Source: Toxotes chatareus (lineage: Eukaryota > Chordata > Actinopteri > Toxotidae). From it: 64,000 nt of DNA. Below, in pieces: positions 57,368 to 64,000 of this stretch. The translations under genes were made by a program, and so were the position numbers. Numbering within the stretch: position 1 is the first letter of the stretch; each line of letters opens with the position of its first letter. The stretch is taken from contig CM028885.1 of assembly GCA_016801885.1 (NCBI GenBank), positions 1,982,955-2,046,954 of the forward strand. Reading direction: 5' to 3'. The notes beneath the pieces were generated by a model that did not search any database, was not told where the DNA came from, and saw only the letters and a list, made by a program, of their open reading frames with translations.

Positions 57368-60300
57368 ATGACTTCTACAAGAAAACCTGTGACAGCTGCA
57401 TCTCTGTTGGTAAAGTAGTTTATTACAGAAAATGACAGGAAGCTTGTATTTGTCAGGCAGTAATGTATAAAGCACATTGCTCCTCCTCTCCAACATTTCT
57501 GATTTCTGACTCTTTCTCTCTCTGTCACTCATATACAATCATTTCAGAGTCCAAAGAAAGAAAATGCAAATATCAGCTGAGAACTTGAAGCTGCTTCTCT
57601 GTTTGTCAGAGGCTTCATCAGCTTCAACACCTGTGTGGGTGACAGGAAGTGGTAGTGGGAGTCTGTTTCAAAAATATAGCTGTTTCTGAAAGTTTGTCAT
57701 AGGTTATAATGGTCTCTCCAGTGGTGGGATGGAGGGGCTGTGGGCTGCTTTGCTAACTCACTGTGGTTGTGAAACCCTGTTTCAAAATCCCCAAAAATCT
57801 AAAAAGTGAAATCAGCTTCTTTAGCTCAAGTAGATTAAAGTGCTCAGAAGGATAATGAGCAAAATGTAAAAGCCCAATAAAAAAAGAAGAGAAACTGTTT
57901 TTTTGTTTTATCTGATGGAAGCAGAAAGAAAAGGAGTTATTATCTGTAACTGATCATATGGAAAAAAACTATTGTTCTCCTCTCATTTTAGTTTTCAGTC
58001 GTCTTCTGGAATCATCCTTTTCTTCTTCTTCTTCTCTCCTGATCTTTCTCTTCTTCTTTGGTCCTAGCTGACCATCATCCTCTCCCCTCAGGAATCCTCT
58101 CTTCTCTCTCTCCTCCATCAGCGTCCTCCTCCACTCACCTTCCCTCCTCTTCTGGTAGTTGTTTTCCACCTCATGGTGGCTGTCAGTCATGTCTTTAATC
58201 TTGCCATTCTTTGTTTGAGTCCTTCAGGACACTTCTTGATCATGTCAACATTTCAACCAGGCTTCACTGAGACTAAAGACTTTGTCTTATTCTTCACAGA
58301 TACTTATGATCAAAGTCTTCAGTGGAAATACCCTGACATGTCGTCCAGCAGAGTATCAGATAGAGGATGAATGCTGTCCTATGTGTCCTCCTGGTAAGAT
58401 CCTACTGAATGTTAAAGGGACATGTGACTGTGGTAGTTACATATGGAGTCTTTGTGATGCTGCCAGGTGTCAGCCTGACTCAGCAGAATCCAGCACTTGT
58501 GTGCAGAAGAGTGGCGTCAGTTTCACTCCCATGGTTGGTGCCGTTTATGTTGACAAGTGAAATGTGTGGGTGAAGGACCTGCATCTGACTGAGTTTGACT
58601 CCAACAGTAAAAGAACAGGCTGGAAGTTTTTCACACTTTGGCTCCACCTGCTTGTAGTAATAAGAATGACACTGTAGTAGACAGCAGAGCATGTCACTGT
58701 GACTAACTCATAACATGAGCTTTACCCTCAACATTAAACCTTTTCATTCAATACAAACGTTAAACTGAAGCAAATTCAATTGTTGCTTTTCTTCTCAACA
58801 GGAGGTCACGTTCAAACAGATTGTACAGAGTTCAGAAGTACTTCCTGTTCACCCTGCATGGATGGATCCTTCATGAATAAACCTACTGGACTTAAACAGT
58901 GTTTTCCCTGCAGAGACTGTGATGCAGGTAGATTTCTGTTCATATTTCAGTCAGTTGTTTCCTCCATCTCTTTTTCCTTCCACAGTGAAATCAGATTTCC
59001 ACTGGGTGGTCTGTACGAGCAGTTTTATTCTCCACTTAGTTTTTATTCTGTCATAAAACCTAAAGATCATCTTTAGTTTTTCTGACATCTAGTCAGACAA
59101 ACACTTTGCTAGTGTCTCTCTAGTAGATGAAGCAGAATAGAAGTTTAGTGTCTGTATATGTAACCTGTATATGTGTTGACAGGTTCTGGTCTGAAGATAA
59201 AGACTTCATGCACAGCAACCTCAGATACACTTTGTGAACCACTGGAAGGATTCTACTGTATAGACTTCACAGAGAACCACTGTGTGGCAGCACAGAAACA
59301 CAGCAGCTGTCAACCAGGACAATACATCAGGGAGAAAGGTTGGTTTTCTTGTGCTGACTTTAAGATGATACTGTAGCTCTGGTTTGACACTTTGAAACTA
59401 TAACAAACTCTAAAAGTCACAGCTTAGAGCAGCTCAGTTGAGCATCCAGTCAACTGGTAGCTGTGGGTCACTTTCTCAAAGTCTCCATGGTAACAGCTGA
59501 CCACACACACACCTGTCAAGGTAATAAGCTTGAATTGTTGCTGTGACATGAAGGAAAGATAAAGTGGGAGAACATGACTCCTGAAACTGATGTGATGTGA
59601 TTGATTGGTGTTGTTGGAACTACAGAAACACTCAGGCCAACAGTCTTTGGCAGAGCACAGACACTGACTTACAGAGAGCAAACACATCAGACAACAGACA
59701 GGTTGGATTTGGGCCTGCTGTCATGTGACTCATGGAATTAACATTAATTAGCAACAGGTGATTTGACCTGCTGATAGTGAGGTTTAGCATTTTAACATCC
59801 AACAGCAACAGTTAGCAGCAGCTAACAATGAAAAGCTGCCACCTGAATGTTTTGTTAACTTGTCTTTGAAGACAAGGAGAATGATTAGCTTTGCTAAAAG
59901 ATTCATCTGCTCCTCTCTTCACAAAATACTACATTTGATCAGGTTTCAGTGTGAACACACATCAGACCTGTGTGTTCATGTGTAATTATGTACATTGAAC
60001 TCGTGACTCATTACTTTGCTTAGACCTGTGGCTGATGGATCCATGTGGGCCCAGAACCAAGAGCTGCTCTGGCACAGTGGACAGTCCTCACCTCTTGGTC
60101 TATTAGTCTTTGTTCACCTCTCTCTTCACAACCTGTCTTCACACACACCTTCTCTTTTCTTGGGAGTGACTGAGGCCATTGAAAGAGATGGAAGCAGCTC
60201 TGAAGTATTTGACTGTGTGCTCTGTAATCCATGTACTGTACCACAGTCTACCCATCTGCCCACACACCACTACACCACTGGTTCCAGAGCCTCATGCTTC

Positions 60301-61135
60301 TTGAAGCTAATGGTCTGGTAGAGAAACAGGATTTAATGTTGCCCCCTGGTGGAAACCAGAAATAATTTCCCTGCATCACTGAGTGGAGAGTGGAATGGGC
60401 CATTTGTTGGTACAGCTCACATTTCAGCTGTCGGTGTCCCCTGCTCACTGATACCTGCCATGCTGCAGCCCAAACACTGACATCAGACAGGACATGGTGC
60501 CACAGCTCCATGTCTGGTGAGGGAATTGTAGGTTAGAGTCACAGACAGCAGCTCTTCTCATCTTCATCCAGTCAGGAAAGTTACTTTCCTGCTTTTCATG
60601 TCAATACAACCATCACCAGACAAATTGGATGTTAAACTGAGCAACAGATAAAGTTTACAAGTGTTAAAATGCAATGAATGGATCTGGTTGTTTTGATCCT
60701 TTCATAATATGAGATGTTCACTAGTAACTACTTTCACCATGGATATAATGTGTGTTTGTACAGGAACAGCCCTCAGAGACACTGTGTGCTCTGACTGCAG
60801 TGGGGGAACATTTTCAGATGGGACATTTCCATTTTGTCAGCCATACACACAGTGAGTCCAATTTCACATCACACATGGACACACCTGCTTTCTTACAACT
60901 GCAGTGGATTTGTAGTGTCTTTACTTTGTCCTGTAAAATGTCCTTCTGTCATTCCAGATGTCAATCAGAAAAACTTCAGCTGATAAGAGCAGGAACTGCT
61001 TCAACTGATGCTGAATGTGGACCACACAGTTCACATGGGACAGTGATTCTGATCAGTGTTGGAGTTTTGCTTTTTATATTATTTTTTATAATTTCCTCTT
61101 TAGTTTGGGTTTTTTTCTTGAAGAAGGGAATGTGA
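57368..61135 (+). CDS. tnfrsf14-like: TNFRSF14 (HVEM)-like receptor, copy 5, tail-less, 227 aa
   Basis: Coding exons: 57368-57409, 58300-58393, 58802-58927, 59183-59338, 60764-60851, 60958-61135; 684 bases, phases preserved. Signal peptide and all four cysteine-rich domains are intact, with GGHVQTD and SCSPCMDG in exon 4, LKQCFPCRDC in CRD2 and TFPFCQPYTQ in CRD4. The helix is strongly altered (VGVLLFILFFIISSLVWVFF) and is followed by LKKGM and a TGA at 61133, so almost no cytoplasmic tail is left. Downstream, the old exon 8 (61259-61286) has lost four bases and exon 9 is replaced by a LINE, which fits loss of constraint behind the stop. The product should reach the membrane but lack signalling residues: a decoy or adaptor-dependent receptor (inference). 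It could also be an early-stage pseudogene. Confidence 0.8.
60010..60570. repeat. Insertion block in intron 5 of copies 5 and 4
   Basis: Absent from copies 1-3. Its right part (the catgctgcagcccaaacac and ggacatggtgccacagctcc segments) is also found in pseudogene copy 4 at 51610-51720. It probably derives from a transposon, but I cannot name the family. Confidence 0.5.
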
Positions 61136-61366
61136 ACAGGAGGTGAGATCTGTGTGTAGTCAAAGAAAATGTTATCATGGTTTAATGGATGATAAAACTT
61201 TCTGCTGAGTCATGATGTTGATTAAGACGTTTTTCGTTGGTTTTGTTTTTATTTCAGGAAACAAAGGAAATGGAAGCAGACAGAGGTATGTTTGTTACTC
61301 TCTGTTTGAAAGTGTGTGTGGATACACTGTGGTAGATGACAATACTGTGTTTATTTAACTAATTCT

Positions 61367-63080
61367 CAAGACAGCTTCTCAAGACAACATTATTCAACAC
61401 CAGGTCTCTCAACAACAAAAGTCTCATTTCATACAAATTCATCACCGACAATAACCTTACTCTGTCTCACAGAAACCTGTCATAAACCTATGGATTACAT
61501 TGCACTGAATCAGACTACACCAACTGGCTATTCATACTTGGACAATCCCTGTGCAGATGGTTGGGGAGGAAGCATTGCTGTTATCCACCAAGACGACCTC
61601 ACCCTCCGCCCCTATCCATCCCTGCTGCTTCATCTTTTGAACACCTGGTCTTCAGACTCCCTGGCCCAAAATCACTCACAGTTACCATCATCTACCGTCC
61701 CCCTAAAACCACTTCATCCTTCCTCTCTGACTTCACAGACTTTTTCAGCCAGCTGTCTTCTGTCTGGTGTCATCTCACCATCTCTCCTCCTCCTTGGAGA
61801 TTTCAATATCCATATTGAGTCACCAAAATGCAAACTCACAGCTGACTTTCTGGATATTTTAAACTGCTTCAACCTCACCCAGCACGTAAATTCCCCCACC
61901 CACAGCCGCAGACACATCCTGGACCTGGTCTGCTCAACAGCCTGTCTCTGTATCCAAAACCTCTCATTAACCGATCTTGCAATTTCTGACCACCTTGCCT
62001 TCCTCTACAACCAGACTCTCTCCACTTGTCTCAACCAATTCAGCCCTCTTAAGACAAAAACTGTTTCTTTCTCCCACTCTGCCCCATGGTACACCCCAGA
62101 ACTACATAACCTCAAAAAGAAACGAAGACGCCTCCATAAGAAAACCAGACTCACTGTTCATGCCCAAGCCCTCAATGACGACGTCACCATGTACAAAGCT
62201 GTACTCAATAACACAAATTTTATTCTGACATCGTCCACTCCAACACCTCAAACCCTCGCACCCTGTTTTCCACTATCAACAAGCTAACCAAACCAAAGGA
62301 CAATATCACCGTCACCTTCACTACAGACAAATGCAATGACTTCCTGTCCTTCTTTCACTCAAAAATCAGCTCAATACACAGGCAATTTGCCTCCGCCCAC
62401 TCCTTCACAGAACCAGAACTCAACTCATCCACCAGTTATAGCCCCTCATCCTTCTCAACCCTATCACCATTCAACGTCTCTAAACATCCCATCATCTCTC
62501 ATTAAAGCCTGTCTCCCCTCTCTCATTCCACTCATCACCAGCATCATAAACACTTCCCTCACCACTGGTTCTGTCCCACCTTCACTCAAACTTGCTGCAA
62601 TCACTCCCATCCTAAAAAAAACCTGGCCTGAACCCTGACAACCTTGACAACTTCAGACCCATCTCCAACGTCCCGCTGCTCTCCAACCTACTGGAACGCT
62701 CTGTATTTACACAACTCCAGCAACATCTCCACTCCTGCCAGTCTTTTGAAATATTCCAATCTGGTTTCCGTACCCACCACAGCACTAAAACTGCTCTTCT
62801 ACAAGTTACTCCTCGCCACCGACTCTTCCTCAACATCCTCCTCCTCCTTGACCTCAGCGCCGCCTTTGACACCATCGACCATTCCATCCTACTCAACCTG
62901 GTTCACCTCCTACCTCTCCGATCATCACCACTACATCTCAATCAACAACTGTAAATCCCACACCACCACAGTCACTCACAAAGTACCCCAGGGCTCGGTG
63001 CTTGGCCCCCTCCTCTTTATCCTCTTCATACTACCTCATACTACCATTCTACTGTATGTACACACAACTGTGCCAAAGTT
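61367..63080 (+). mobile_element. L2-like LINE (endonuclease and partial reverse transcriptase)
   Basis: The block begins in the endonuclease domain (SLNNKSLIS, LTETCHKP). The frame 61490-62287 carries LLLGDFNIHIESPKCKLTAD, HVNSPTHSRRHILDLVC and LAISDHLAF, the GDFN and SDH motifs of the AP-type endonuclease. RT pieces follow with frameshifts: FRPISNVPLLSNLLERS, LLLDLSAAFDTIDHSILLN, VPQGSVLGPLLFILF. The catalytic DD box and 3' end are lost. It sits where exon 9 of copy 5 should be, at about 61363. Confidence 0.85.
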
Positions 63081-64000
63081 TTAGGAACTTCATGTTTAGA
63101 CTCTGATCTGTGAAACACTCATTACAAATGAATGCCATGAAATAATCTGCATACGTCATGTTTCACATTTAATAATCAGCTGTAATATTTCAATGTACAT
63201 TGCTTTTACTGGCCTGTAAGCCTACAGATGCCAAACAGGTCACTAACAGTAAGATACTGTAGCTTTAACATTATCCTTCACTTGAACGTTACCATAGAAA
63301 CAGATAATAAGCTGGAATGGATTAGATGTAAATATATATGCTCTTTAAAGGGTCTGTGAAGCTGGCGGAGACATTCAGTGTGCATGCAGAAGGCACAGTT
63401 TGACGTGTTTTTGGTGTTAATGTTTTAGTTTGATGAAGGAGGGACAGCGTGTTACTGGTAAACTGCATATAGATGTCAGAATGAGTGTAAATGTCTCCAT
63501 TAGCCCTGATGCAGCAGTGACATATCAGGTATCCACATGTAATTAGGCCATTTTAGCCACTGAGCAGCTCACAAGACTCATTATGGGAAGAATGTTACTA
63601 ACACAAACTCATCAGGTGGTAGGATATCTTCCTAACAAAAATAAAAAAATAAGACGTCAAGTGGGTGCAAGGTAAGAGAACATATGATTTAGTCTGACCC
63701 AGAAAGGAATTTTATATTACTGTGAACACAAACTGCCCCTGAGGCCAGAGGATATATATGTAAAGAAAACTACTGGTTTCTGTTTGCAGCAGTGTTGCTG
63801 TATTATAACCTTTTTTATGAGCTGCTCAGTGACTGGACATTTGTGATGACATGAAACAAGTAAACTTAGAGAAATGCATATCTGAAAATCAGTGCAATTT
63901 TGCTTTATAACCTGATTTTTATGGTTTGATTTAGTGAACAGACAAATCAGAGTCACTCCCATCATTAGAAAAATTCATGTTGCAACGCTCAGTCATTCTT
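63081..64000. other. Non-coding end of the window
   Basis: Begins with a tgtgccaaagttttaggaac phrase common at ends of fish DNA transposons. Otherwise no gene, RNA or named repeat was recognised. Confidence 0.35.

Noticed and set aside
61490..62287. 265-codon ORF as a novel gene
   Set aside because: GDFN and SDH motifs identify a LINE endonuclease, with RT pieces downstream.

Overview
This window looks like nuclear DNA of a ray-finned fish, probably a percomorph. It has spliced genes with GT/AG introns, an intronless HIPK-type kinase of the kind expanded in fish, many fish-type transposons (hAT, Tc1, Harbinger, Rex1-like and L2-like LINEs, LTR elements) and long GT/TA microsatellites. No RNA gene, CRISPR array or bacterial-type operon was seen.

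Layout. 1-3.6 kb: a frameshifted COQ8/ADCK-like exon remnant (+), a block of degenerate telomere-type TTAGGG repeats, and an intact 556-residue HIPK-like kinase (-). 3.6-13.1 kb: transposon debris, including a solo LTR (8419-9361, repeat CACTT on both sides) and a hAT element (9483-11281, 8-bp target duplication GTTGGATC). 13.1-61.3 kb: a tandem array of five copies of one immune-receptor gene of the TNF-receptor superfamily, closest by eye to TNFRSF14/HVEM. All are on the + strand and each is followed by a duplicated flank. 61.4-63.1 kb: an L2-like LINE that replaces the last exon region of the fifth copy. The end of the window holds no recognisable gene.

Receptor array. Copies 1, 2, 3 and 5 have open spliced reading frames (259, 253, 253 and 227 residues by my exon model); copy 4 is a wrecked pseudogene. 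The common model is a 5'UTR exon, then eight coding exons: signal peptide; cysteine-rich domain (CRD) 1; CRD1/2; CRD2/3; CRD3/4; CRD4 plus membrane helix; and two short tail exons. A 23-codon upstream ORF ends one base before the main ATG in all four intact copies. Copy 5 stops just after the membrane helix, so it would be a nearly tail-less receptor. Copy 1 has a different cytoplasmic exon from the others. Differences between copies cluster in exon 4 and the membrane helix, while exon 5 and the introns are nearly identical.

History. Two kinds of downstream flank exist: T1 after copies 1 and 4, and T2 after copies 2 and 3. Copies 2 and 3 share an intron-5 LTR insertion, copies 4 and 5 share another intron-5 block, and copies 2 and 5 share an intron-2 block. 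This mosaic points to repeated unequal exchange and gene conversion. All functional statements are inferred from reading the sequence; no database search was run.
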